Positions 1 to 6,245 of a stretch of 11,687 nucleotides of DNA are shown here, piece after piece. The translations under genes were made by a program, and so were the position numbers. The notes under the pieces are model-generated. The model was not told the origin of the DNA. It was given only the letters and a program-made list of their open reading frames with translations, and searched no databases. The stretch covers positions 1-11,687 of the forward strand of contig CALNBC010000268.1 of the NCBI GenBank assembly GCA_937874755.1, written 5' to 3'. Positions within the stretch are counted from its first letter, which is position 1; every line of letters starts with the position of its first letter. Source of the DNA: an uncultured Clostridia bacterium (GTDB lineage Bacteria > Bacillota > Clostridia > Christensenellales > CALWSW01).

Positions 1-1440
1 CGCTCGCCTTGCGGGCAGCGGCCGCCCCGCGCAAAAGGCGCGAAGGCTGTCCGGCAGGTGAGTCAGCTCGTGGGGGTCTGTTGCCGCGTCGTTCGGGTCG
101 CTTGACGAACAGCGTATCGCCGTCATAGTCCGCCAGAGCTCCCTTGTTGCTCCGGACGCGAACCGAAGCCGCGCAAAGGGGCGAACAATCCCTGTATGGG
201 GTTCTTTGCGCTCGATTACTTTGAGCCACTCCTTCGCGTCCAGCCAGCCCTGAACGCGGGCGTTGGAAGTTCTGGTCAGCGGCAGCCCCTTTTGGGCGAA
301 TATGTCCGCCGTAGAGCGGCCTGTGTCCCTGTTCCTGTTGAATAGGTCTGGCGGGGCGAATACCGCGAAGGGCTTCTCTCCCTTGCCCGCGCCTAGTATC
401 GCGTCCGCAGCCTCGGAAACTATAAGCCCGCTCCTGTACAGCTCCCTGTAAACCACGGCGTTCCCCTCGGAATCCACTGCGTACCACAGGGCGGCGAGGG
501 CGTCCAGCCCGTAGTCTATGGAAACGTAGATGCGCGAATTTATAAGGTCGGGCGGGCCGGCGAGATGCGCCGCCGCGTCCAGCTCGGGGAAGAATGCGCC
601 GCCGATAGCGCTCAATGCTTCCTCAACAGTCGCGGGGTACTCCCGCTTTACAGCTTCGCCGATAGCCCGCCTCGTGCGCTCGCACCACGCCCTGTCCCTG
701 GTTGGGTCGGCGTTCCAGGGCAAAAAGAGCTTGGCAAAGCCCATGTTGCCCGTATAGACTTCCTCAAAAAGCGTGCCCCGCGCCATGGTGGAAATGCCTA
801 TCACCTGCCCGCCTGTGGGGCGGTTGACAACAGGGAAGGCGGCCGCCCAGATTTCCCTCGCGTACTGCTGGAACGCCCATTCGTCCAGTATGATGAGGTT
901 CGCGGTGAACGAGCGCCCCGCCGACGGCGTTGAAGCCATCGCCCTAAAGGTCGATTCGGGCGAGCCCGAAAGCTCCGCCTCGAGCGAAGACAGCTTGAGC
1001 CGCTTTTTTACTCTGCCGGCGGATGCGCTTGCCTTTGGCGGTGCTCCCTCGCACACAAGGTCACCCATGTTGGCAAATATGACCCCCATCCTGCGCACTA
1101 GCTCCTTAGCTTCGCCTTCGGTTCGGGAAAGTGCGATGACAGAGTACCCGTCCGAGTAGTACATTCGCATAGCCGCGTAGCACAGCGCGAGCCATGTAAG
1201 CCCGAGTTGGCGCGCTTTGAGCACCGCGGTCAGCCTATTGCCGCAAAATGCGAGCAGCGCTTCCCGCTGAGCCAGCCAGAGGATAAAGGGCGCAATCACC
1301 CCTTCTGCGTCCCTGTCCTCTATGCGGCAGAATGTTTCGACGAAGTATGCGGGGTCTGTCTTGCCAAGCCGAATAGCGCGGCGAATCTCCCTCTCCCTTT
1401 TAAGCAGCGCCAGCTCCCTGTTTTCGCCCAATTCATTCAC
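1..1440 (-). CDS. terL: Phage terminase large subunit, C-terminus cut by window edge
   Basis: ATPase-nuclease motor that packages phage DNA into the prohead. I translated 480 residues in one open frame from a GTG at 1440-1438; the stop lies beyond position 1. Visible motifs are a KARQLGLTWLALCY segment (about 75-88), the deviant Walker A region of this family, Walker B LIILDEWAF (182-190) with D186/E187, the coupling motif GISTM (215-219), EYP-T-EEAL (267-276), GAFFPE (281-286), and the start of the RNase H-like nuclease fold SIDYGLD (307-313) with D309 as a likely metal ligand. The C-terminal stretch PNDAATDPHELTHLPDSLRAFC is typical of Bacillota prophage TerL, so only a short tail should be missing. 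The GTG start overlaps the end of the small subunit gene by 8 bases, which suggests translational coupling. The next in-frame start is a TTG at 1431. Family call is confident; whether the phage is active cannot be seen. Confidence 0.93.
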   Translation of the reverse strand, partial: MNELGENRELALLKREREIRRAIRLGKTDPAYFVETFCRIEDRDAEGVIAPFILWLAQREALLAFCGNRLTAVLKARQLGLTWLALCYAAMRMYYSDGYSVIALSRTEGEAKELVRRMGVIFANMGDLVCEGAPPKASASAGRVKKRLKLSSLEAELSGSPESTFRAMASTPSAGRSFTANLIILDEWAFQQYAREIWAAAFPVVNRPTGGQVIGISTMARGTLFEEVYTGNMGFAKLFLPWNADPTRDRAWCERTRRAIGEAVKREYPATVEEALSAIGGAFFPELDAAAHLAGPPDLINSRIYVSIDYGLDALAALWYAVDSEGNAVVYRELYRSGLIVSEAADAILGAGKGEKPFAVFAPPDLFNRNRDTGRSTADIFAQKGLPLTRTSNARVQGWLDAKEWLKVIERKEPHTGIVRPFARLRFASGATRELWRTMTAIRCSSSDPNDAATDPHELTHLPDSLRAFCAGRPLPARRA

Positions 1441-1837
1441 CGTCGAGCTGCCTTATGCGCTCGTTTAGCTCCTCGTCCGAAAGCAGCATCAGGTCTGTTG
1501 GTTGCCCGCCGTTCTCGTCCCACCCGGGGAAGTTGTGGGCGAGGGCGAACTTCGCCCCCGTCGCCATGCCCCTATCGAACAGCTTTTCCTCGGCGTAGGC
1601 CTCCACCTTTGAGCGGGCAAAGGCAACCAGCCTTTCGCCCTCTCCGCCGCCCTTGAGTGCGAGCAGCTCCTCCCTTGTCATTCCCAGGGCGACCGCCAGC
1701 CCCGCCATGGTGGGCGGGTAGCGCTCTGTGTTCGCGCTGCCCTTGCCGCTTTGCTTGCCACCACCCTCGCCGCCGCTTCCGATTGCGGAATACTCAAAGT
1801 AATTATCTATCCTGCTTTTGACCTCACAAGCGTCCAT
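1433..1837 (-). CDS. terS: Phage terminase small subunit (P22 gp3-like)
   Basis: DNA-recognition partner of the large terminase subunit. The protein is 134 residues if it starts at the ATG at 1837-1835. That start overlaps the stop of the preceding gene as TGATG and has a G-rich ribosome site (GGGGGGTGA) about 9 bases upstream. A TTG three codons further up is possible but less convincing. The middle part carries a helix-turn-helix-like segment (TMAGLAVALGMTREELLAL), and the C-terminal half has the pattern YAEEKLFDRGMATGAKFALAHNFPGW, which I recognise from Bacillota prophage small subunits and gp3-like packaging proteins. The N-terminal glycine/serine-rich stretch is probably a linker. Position directly before terL fits the standard ter cassette. 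Function comes from family resemblance and context. Confidence 0.85.
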   Translation of the reverse strand: MDACEVKSRIDNYFEYSAIGSGGEGGGKQSGKGSANTERYPPTMAGLAVALGMTREELLALKGGGEGERLVAFARSKVEAYAEEKLFDRGMATGAKFALAHNFPGWDENGGQPTDLMLLSDEELNERIRQLDGE

Positions 1838-2220
1838 CAAGCGCAATCACCCCCCAGCATCGTCGAGAGCTTGTCCACCGCCTTGCGCTCCTGCCGCTTT
1901 GCGTGGTCGGTGGAGCAGTTAAACCTGAGGGCGATTCTCAAAAAGCTGTCGCAGGAGGAATACCTCATCCACAGTATGGTCTGCTGCCTGGGCGTTAGCG
2001 CCGCGATTAGTTCGGTCATCCTTTTGCCAAAAGCGAATTCGGCGTCGCAGCGGCGTTCGAGGTAAGCTATGGTGCTCTTGCACCCGATTGTATCTTCGGA
2101 CAGCCCTTTGAACTCCTCGAGCCTTTTCGCGTTCTCACGGCACATATCCCGCGCCAGTCCCCAGCGCCGGAGCATCACGCGAACGGCCTTGCGCCTGCCT
2201 GCGACCTCCCTATATTCCAT
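1837..2220 (-). CDS. Sigma-region-4-like phage late regulator (ArpU/RinA type)
   Basis: Predicted 127-residue DNA-binding protein. The open frame extends up to 2352, but I place the start at the ATG at 2220-2218: a GGGTGA ribosome site lies 5 bases before it, it overlaps the previous stop by 11 bases, and the upstream extension is low-quality arginine/serine-rich sequence. Residues 75-118 (LTPRQQTILWMRY, then two helices rich in basic residues) read like sigma factor region 4, as in ArpU/RinA-type late-gene activators encoded just before the terminase genes in many Gram-positive prophages. The N-terminal half is charged and probably helical. The family has no catalytic residues. The regulator role is inferred from fold resemblance and gene position. 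Confidence 0.75.
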   Translation of the reverse strand: MEYREVAGRRKAVRVMLRRWGLARDMCRENAKRLEEFKGLSEDTIGCKSTIAYLERRCDAEFAFGKRMTELIAALTPRQQTILWMRYSSCDSFLRIALRFNCSTDHAKRQERKAVDKLSTMLGGDCA

Positions 2221-2470
2221 CGCGCTCACCCGAGAGAAACAACGCGAAATACTCGTGCCTTTGTATGTCGTCCACGCCCCGGGGTTCGCTCTGCGCCGCG
2301 AGGGGAAAGAGCCGCTTGCACAGCGCATCGACCCAGTTGGCGCCGTCCACAAAGGGGAGCAGTCCGTCGTACAGCCTCTTGGCTTCCCTGGGTGTAATAT
2401 TCAAAAACGTGCAGCTCATGCCGTCAAACCCCTCGTCATCTTCTTCGAGCTCGTAAATTCTTTCCTCCAT
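2210..2470 (-). CDS. Small acidic phage protein of unknown function
   Basis: An 86-residue protein beginning MEERIYELEEDDEGFDG. The start is fixed by an excellent AAGGAGG site 5 bases upstream; the frame remains open to a GTG at 2518 that has no ribosome site and would lie almost on the promoter. The N-terminus is strongly acidic. The centre (NITPREAKRLYDGLLPF, then WVDALCKRLFPL) looks like two amphipathic helices. There is no signal peptide or membrane segment. It is the first gene of the leftward phage cassette and overlaps the regulator gene by 11 bases. I recognise it only as a type of hypothetical protein seen before terminase genes in clostridial prophages; no function can be assigned. 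Confidence 0.7.
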   Translation of the reverse strand: MEERIYELEEDDEGFDGMSCTFLNITPREAKRLYDGLLPFVDGANWVDALCKRLFPLAAQSEPRGVDDIQRHEYFALFLSGERDGI

Positions 2471-2524
2471 GAGTCCTCCTTCGCAGTCGAGTCGTGCGAT
2501 TCGCCGCTTTCTGTCCACAGGCGA

Positions 2525-2554
2525 ACATTAACACGAACATACGTTCGCTGTCAA
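2525..2554 (-). promoter_or_regulatory. Promoter of the phage terminase cassette
   Basis: On the minus strand a perfect -35 TTGACA (2554-2549) is followed after 18 bases by TAATGT (2530-2525), preceded by an extended -10 TG (TGT just before it). The predicted transcript starts near 2518, about 48 bases before the first ATG. The spacer contains the LexA-type site listed separately. The -35 and extended TG are seen directly; the -10 hexamer is weak (3 of 6), and use of the promoter is inferred. Confidence 0.6.
2534..2547. promoter_or_regulatory. Candidate LexA operator (SOS box) inside the promoter spacer
   Basis: The sequence CGAACATACGTTCG matches the Gram-positive LexA consensus CGAAC-N4-GTTCG with no mismatch. 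It lies between the -35 and -10 of the cassette promoter, where a bound repressor would block RNA polymerase. A second CGAACAT half-site lies 12 bases away (2522-2528), and GCGAAC/GTTCGC arms span 2521-2548, so a phage repressor with a similar site is an alternative. Confidence 0.6.
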
Positions 2555-2657
2555 CGCACCTGCAACGGTCCAAAGGAGTTATAAATCGGACAGTAGTACA
2601 TGCGCATCGAATTTAGCGAACGCACGATTTATGACCCGCTCGCTTTGTTTTGCGATG

Positions 2658-2663
2658 TATAAT
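2658..2663 (+). promoter_or_regulatory. -10 element for the YjbR-family gene
   Basis: Perfect TATAAT 42 bases before the ATG of the next plus-strand gene. No good -35 is seen at 16-18 bases upstream (the bases there are CCGCTC-like). An 8-base palindrome TATCGATA (2673-2680) lies just downstream, near the expected transcript start. Confidence 0.45.
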
Positions 2664-2704
2664 AGTGATTGATATCGATAATTTTGGATTAGGCGGAGGC
2701 ATGT

Positions 2705-3067
2705 ATGATAAACAGAGATGAGATACTCGCTTATGTAAGGCAAAAGTACGGCACGCAGCCCGACCACCCCTGGCTCAACCACCCCGACTACGCGGTGCTC
2801 AGGCACGAAGGCAGCGGCAAGTGGTACGGCGTTATTATGAATGTGCCGAACGCCAAATTGGGTCTTCTTGGGGAAGGGGATGCGAAGGTGTTGAATTTGA
2901 AGTGCGACCCCGTAACTAACAGCCTTTTGAGGGGTCAGCATGGCATACTGCCGGCGTACCACATGAACAAGGAACACTGGATTACAGTCGTTTTGGACAG
3001 CCCTTTTCCCAAAGAGGAAGTATATAATTTGATTGATATGAGTTTTCGCTTGACGAAGCGGAGTTGA
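2705..3067 (+). CDS. MmcQ/YjbR family protein
   Basis: A 120-residue, probably cytosolic protein of the YjbR/MmcQ (DUF419) family, which has a CyaY-like fold and is sometimes described as DNA-binding; its cellular role is not established. The diagnostic C-terminal half is clear: LKCDPVTNSLLR (64-75), PAYHMNKEHW (83-92), then a final helix NLIDMSFRLT. Length is normal for the family. The start ATG at 2705 has a GGCGGAGG site at 2692-2699. An out-of-frame ATG four bases upstream (2701) opens only a six-codon frame. It stands alone between the phage cassette and an opposite-strand gene, so it probably is the first host gene next to the phage region. Confidence 0.88.
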   Translation: MINRDEILAYVRQKYGTQPDHPWLNHPDYAVLRHEGSGKWYGVIMNVPNAKLGLLGEGDAKVLNLKCDPVTNSLLRGQHGILPAYHMNKEHWITVVLDSPFPKEEVYNLIDMSFRLTKRS

Positions 3068-3102
3068 TGGCAAATTAAATAAGTTGCTAAGACGATAAGA
3101 AA

Positions 3103-3130
3103 GGCTACTGGTGAGGAATCATCAGCAGCC
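3103..3130 (-). terminator. Imperfect hairpin with GNRA loop, possible minus-strand terminator
   Basis: Twelve-base arms (GGCTACTGGTGA / TCATCAGCAGCC) pair with one mismatch and one G-U wobble around a GGAA tetraloop. Read on the minus strand the stem is followed by TTTCTTATC, so it could end transcription of the gene at 3225-3791. It equally lies just after the YjbR gene on the plus strand, where no U-tract follows. Weak terminator or RNA structure. Confidence 0.35.
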
Positions 3131-3192
3131 CCCCTACAGAAAAGGATCAGTCGACCGGAGGGTAGAGACTATGCCATTGAGATACTAAGTTG

Positions 3193-3216
3193 CAGAAACT
3201 CCCAATCTAGTTTCTG
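3193..3216. other. Short hairpin just after the AT-rich gene
   Basis: Perfect 8-base arms CAGAAACT (3193-3200) and AGTTTCTG (3209-3216) around an 8-base loop, starting 9 bases beyond the stop of the minus-strand gene. There is no U-tract on either strand, so it may be a 3' mRNA structure rather than a terminator. The rest of 3068-3224 holds no open frame of note. Confidence 0.35.
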
Positions 3217-3224
3217 GTCAATCG

Positions 3225-3791
3225 TCAGATAGTCCCTTGGACAAGAGCGCTTAAATCTGGCTTAACTACTCTCAAAGCATCAAATTCCCCTTCAAACTCC
3301 TTTCCTTCTACTACCATTCGATATTCACAGCAATTTGGACAGGTTCTGTCACAGAATGTAACGGTAAAAGGCTCGCTGATTTCTATTTCAATCTCATCGA
3401 TATCGTTCTCTATTTCGAACTCCTTGAGATATCTCCAGCTCTGAACACATTCCGAATGCCCATTGCAAGTTCTTATCAGCTTAAAGAGCAAATCTACTTC
3501 GATTTCGTGCTCACCGCCGTTCTCATCCTCCGCTTCAAAGAAAATGATACTCGAGAACTCTATTTTCACTAGCGGCCTGCATAGATGGGAGGCATCAACT
3601 ATCACCCGATCTAGAACGAAGGTTTGATCCTCCTCAACATCGCCATCGTCTATTTCAAATATGGCGTCCTGCGGGTTGAGCCCGCATTCCAACCACAACT
3701 TCATCTCGGGTTTCCTGCATGATCTAAATTCAGTCTTGTCGGTATCGTAACCCTGATCATAATTATTTGCGGGGTATTGTCTATGTAACAT
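3225..3791 (-). CDS. Hypothetical protein, tentatively DUF4489 family
   Basis: A 188-residue acidic protein with no signal peptide or membrane span. Recognisable blocks are KPEMKLWLECGLNP (28-41), DASHLCRPLVKIEFSSIIFF (67-86), EIEVDLLFKLIRTCNG, SEPFTVTFCDRTCPNCCEYR, and a C-terminal DALRVVKPDLSALVQG. From memory these match an uncharacterised clostridial family, DUF4489; the family name is tentative. Many cysteines are conserved in pairs (C-R-T-C-P-N-C-C), which hints at disulphides or metal binding. The segments look beta-rich. The start ATG has AAAAAGGAGA 8 bases upstream. The gene is visibly more AT-rich than its neighbours, has its own operator-like repeats, and is flanked by structured noncoding DNA, all of which suggest horizontal acquisition. 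Function unknown. Confidence 0.75.
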   Translation of the reverse strand: MLHRQYPANNYDQGYDTDKTEFRSCRKPEMKLWLECGLNPQDAIFEIDDGDVEEDQTFVLDRVIVDASHLCRPLVKIEFSSIIFFEAEDENGGEHEIEVDLLFKLIRTCNGHSECVQSWRYLKEFEIENDIDEIEIEISEPFTVTFCDRTCPNCCEYRMVVEGKEFEGEFDALRVVKPDLSALVQGTI

Positions 3792-3812
3792 TTGAATATT
3801 CTCCTTTTTGAT

Positions 3813-3837
3813 TATTGAGCATATATTGAGCTCAATA
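3813..3837. promoter_or_regulatory. TATTGAG repeat/palindrome, candidate operator
   Basis: TATTGAGC occurs at 3813-3820 and again at 3824-3831, exactly 11 bases (one helical turn) apart, and the second copy forms a perfect 14-base palindrome TATTGAGCTCAATA (3824-3837). The repeats lie 13-38 bases before the ribosome site of the DUF4489-like gene, overlapping where its promoter should be (weak candidate -35 TTACAT at 3849-3844 and -10 TATATG at 3825-3820, minus strand). No regulator is encoded beside it. Confidence 0.45.
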
Positions 3838-3897
3838 CATAGTATGTAATTTTACTTAGTAGGTTACACCGTTAATTCTCTGGCTGCCGATAATTTA

Positions 3898-3940
3898 ATA
3901 AAAGACCACCTCAAAGCACTTTAACACTTTGAGGTGGTCT
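3898..3940 (-). terminator. Intrinsic terminator of the kinase-dehydrogenase-aldolase operon
   Basis: A perfect 14-base stem (3903-3916 with 3927-3940) encloses a 10-base loop. On the minus strand the stem runs straight into a T/A-rich tract (TTTTATTAAATT). It ends leftward transcription about 150 bases after the aldolase gene; no plus-strand gene precedes it. Confidence 0.8.
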
Positions 3941-3993
3941 CAACTTTTGGTCCCCGCTTGAAGAGAGGCGGTCTAAAATTTACTTGTTTAAGT

Positions 3994-4074
3994 GAATCCC
4001 TAAGTTGAACTCCCCTTCGGGCAAACCTGATTTTAAGGTCAACCAAAGGGGAGTTCGGTTATTTAGGGGGATTC
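3994..4074. repeat. Nested inverted repeat, MITE- or REP-like
   Basis: Two nested stems: outer arms GAATCCCTAA (3994-4003) and TTAGGGGGATTC (4063-4074, with two extra G), inner arms GAACTCCCCTT (4007-4017) and AAGGGGAGTTC (4046-4056, perfect 11 bases). A small ACCT/AGGT hairpin lies in the centre. It starts 15 bases after the aldolase stop. No second copy is visible in the window and no coding potential is seen; it resembles dispersed extragenic palindromes. It could also form a 3' mRNA structure for the operon, but no U-tract follows. Confidence 0.6.
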
Positions 4075-4088
4075 GGTTGATTGTGCGA

Positions 4089-4820
4089 TTAGCCTTGGAG
4101 AAGCGGGGCGACTATCTGCATATCCTCGATAATGTCGGGGCCGTTCCTGGTACCTATGCGCTCTACGCCCAGCAGCATACAGCCCAAGACCACCATAGGG
4201 GTCCAGAAGGAGCCTGTGCCCGCGACCTTGACCTTTACGGGTTCGGGCGCTGTGTCGCACATGATTTTGACCTGGCGCAGCGAAGGTCCGCCGTGGCGGC
4301 CGGTGGAGGACTTGACCCAGTCCACGCCCGCTTCGGAGGCGAGTTCGACGGCAGTTTTAATCTGGTCGTCGGAGAGCAGCTGCACTTCGAGTATAGCCTT
4401 GCACTCTGCGCCGCCGTCGTGGGCGATTTTGACTATCTCGGCGATGTCGTTCTTGTAGAACTCGTACTCGCCGGATTTGAGCATACCGCTGTTCGCCACC
4501 ATGTCGATGACCCAGGGTCTGCCCTTTAGCAGGCGGGCGCCTTCCTTGGCTTCGGCGACCTTGACGTCCGTCGAGACGCAGCCGAAGGGGAACGCTACCG
4601 GCCAGCCCGCTTCGATACCCGCATCCGCGACGCGGTCAGAAACGTACTTGGACCAGAAGGTGTTGGTGTGGAAGCCCTTAAAGCCGTATTTGAGGGAGAG
4701 CTCGATGCCCTTGTCGATGTCTGCGCGGGAAGCGTCGGAGTTGAGAACAGAAAAGTCCATCAAGTCGGCCAGCGCCTTGCGGGAAAGGTCGAGGTCTTTA
4801 AGAAGTTTGGGTTTTGGCAT
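4089..4820 (-). CDS. DeoC-type deoxyribose-phosphate aldolase family
   Basis: Class I (Schiff-base) aldolase with a TIM barrel; canonical DeoC splits 2-deoxyribose 5-phosphate into glyceraldehyde 3-phosphate and acetaldehyde. All three catalytic positions are present: D106 in VIDMVANSG, the Schiff-base lysine K170 in VKSSTG (DeoC: KTSTG), and a second lysine K198 in VKVKVAGTG. The 243-residue length is normal. The N-terminus differs from housekeeping DeoC: HTNT (51-54) replaces the usual CVNP, and MDFSVL replaces the IDHT-L motif, so the substrate may be another sugar phosphate. GGAGG stands 9 bases before the ATG. It is the last gene of the operon, 36 bases after the dehydrogenase, and a terminator follows. 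Family sure, substrate open; for that reason I do not use the symbol deoC. Confidence 0.88.
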   Translation of the reverse strand: MPKPKLLKDLDLSRKALADLMDFSVLNSDASRADIDKGIELSLKYGFKGFHTNTFWSKYVSDRVADAGIEAGWPVAFPFGCVSTDVKVAEAKEGARLLKGRPWVIDMVANSGMLKSGEYEFYKNDIAEIVKIAHDGGAECKAILEVQLLSDDQIKTAVELASEAGVDWVKSSTGRHGGPSLRQVKIMCDTAPEPVKVKVAGTGSFWTPMVVLGCMLLGVERIGTRNGPDIIEDMQIVAPLLQG

Positions 4821-4856
4821 GATATATACCTCCAGTAAATGTTGTATGCTGAACGG

Positions 4857-6224
4857 CTAAACCGTCAGTTGCGATTCGAGAGCCTGCGCGTCGTCTGCCA
4901 GGGCGATGCTGAGTTCGGGCAGCAGCCCCAGAGCGTCTGCTATCCAAAGGGAGGTGTACTTGCTGCGCACTTCCTTGGCGTAGAGCACGCTGTCTATCAG
5001 CTCCTCCCGACTAACGTGCAGCTGGGAGGGCACAAAGGGCGCACCCGCCTGCTTGAGGCGCATGGCGAGCGCCTTGTAATCGGGCAGGAAGGACAGCTTC
5101 TCGCGAAGGGCGGGCAGGGCGGCTAGTATGCGTTTAACTTCCTCGCGGCGCGCGCCTTTGTCGAAGGATTTGTTCTTTTGTGCCTTGAACGCCTCGGGGG
5201 CGGCGGGGCCGTAGCCCTTCTCCACCATTGTAACCCATTCGTCCTTGCTTGGCATGGCGCTTACTACCTTTTCAACGTCAAAGCTGTGCTCGTCTATCGA
5301 CAGTATGCGCTTCCACATGTCTATTACGAGCACCGTGGCGACGCCGACCTCCGCTCCGTGCATATTCGGACGCACGCCCCGAGCGGCGTGGCGCATGACC
5401 CAGTAATGGGTCAGGTGATGCTCTGCGCCCGCACCCGTCCTCGCGGAGCCGTACCAGTTCATATCCACCGCGCTCTTGTAAAGTGCGTCGGTCAGGGACA
5501 GCAGCGACGAAGGGTCGCCCTTCGCAATACCATCCGATGCGGCAAACGCCTGGTCTATAGCCTCGCGCATCAGGCGCTCTGTTTCGCCGCAATAGTGCTC
5601 GCCGCGAATCAGGTGCGCGGCGTACCAGTCCGCGATGGCGGTCAGCTTCGCGGTCATCTCGCCCAGGCCCGCGGCGTTCATGCGCGCAGGCGCATACTTT
5701 ATGATGTCCATATCCGCCAAAAAGGCGGCGGGAGGTTCGCAAACAATGGTGGTCTTCATACCGCCGACCAGAAGGAGCGCCATGTCGGTAAAGAAGCCGT
5801 CGTGCGTCATCGCGGTGGGAACGGGTATGTGGGGCTTGCCTATTCTGGACGCTACGAATCGAGTGACGTCCGTCACCGAGCCGCCGCCCAGAGCGACTAG
5901 CGCATCCACCTCGCTGCCCGCGGCGAGCAGCACTTGCCCCAGCGCCGTTTCGTCGGGCAGCATGGGGCATTTGAACACGTACCAGGTGAGCGCAAGGCCG
6001 CCCGCTTCCCAAAGGGAGGCAGCCTTTTTGCCGACTATGTCAAAAACTACATCGTCTGTAACGACCAGTATTCGCTTGCCTATCCCCAGCCTTTTGAGCA
6101 TTTCGGGCAGGCCTTTAAGGGTGCCCTCGCCTATGAGCGCCTCGCCTATGGGGGAGGAGTGGGTTTTGCCGCAGGTGCATTCGAAGGAATGCGCCTTGTG
6201 TATGTCTCCGTTAAAAATTGCCAT
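4857..6224 (-). CDS. sn-Glycerol-1-phosphate dehydrogenase-like enzyme (AraM/EgsA family)
   Basis: NAD(P)-dependent, metal-requiring dehydrogenase of the iron-containing alcohol dehydrogenase superfamily, related to AraM/EgsA, which interconverts dihydroxyacetone phosphate and sn-glycerol 1-phosphate. The 455 residues show an N-terminal C-T-C-G-K-T-H motif (16-22), nucleotide-binding GGGSVTD (113-119), PTAMTHDGFFTD (136-147), GLGEMTAKLTAIADW (186-200), GAEHHLTHYW (266-275) and MHGAEVG (288-294). The histidines that bind the metal are present, but the aspartate normally found in GLGD is glutamate here (E189). It is about 60 residues longer than B. subtilis AraM, mostly at the C-terminus. It sits between a sugar kinase and an aldolase, so a polyol- or sugar-phosphate substrate is more likely than a role in lipids. 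The ribosome site is weak (GAGGCG). Family sure, substrate not. Confidence 0.87.
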   Translation of the reverse strand: MAIFNGDIHKAHSFECTCGKTHSSPIGEALIGEGTLKGLPEMLKRLGIGKRILVVTDDVVFDIVGKKAASLWEAGGLALTWYVFKCPMLPDETALGQVLLAAGSEVDALVALGGGSVTDVTRFVASRIGKPHIPVPTAMTHDGFFTDMALLLVGGMKTTIVCEPPAAFLADMDIIKYAPARMNAAGLGEMTAKLTAIADWYAAHLIRGEHYCGETERLMREAIDQAFAASDGIAKGDPSSLLSLTDALYKSAVDMNWYGSARTGAGAEHHLTHYWVMRHAARGVRPNMHGAEVGVATVLVIDMWKRILSIDEHSFDVEKVVSAMPSKDEWVTMVEKGYGPAAPEAFKAQKNKSFDKGARREEVKRILAALPALREKLSFLPDYKALAMRLKQAGAPFVPSQLHVSREELIDSVLYAKEVRSKYTSLWIADALGLLPELSIALADDAQALESQLTV

Positions 6225-6245
6225 CGTATTCGCCTCAGTAAGATT

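Noticed and set aside
1837..2352. Longer version of the late-regulator gene starting at 2352
   Set aside because: The extra 44 residues overlap most of the upstream gene in another frame and look like noncoding translation; the ATG at 2220 has better start signals.
2579..3073. 164-codon minus-strand frame
   Set aside because: It is antisense to the YjbR-family gene, which has a good ribosome site and family signature.
5178..5900. 240-codon plus-strand frame (and a 244-codon minus-strand frame at 5278-6012)
   Set aside because: Both overlie the AraM-like dehydrogenase, whose motifs are clear. Their products are rich in Arg, Ala and Gly without family features.
4857..6224. Enzyme for archaeal-type glycerol-1-phosphate lipids
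   Set aside because: The family includes such enzymes, but no PcrB/GGGP synthase or other ether-lipid gene is nearby; the operon context is carbohydrate metabolism.
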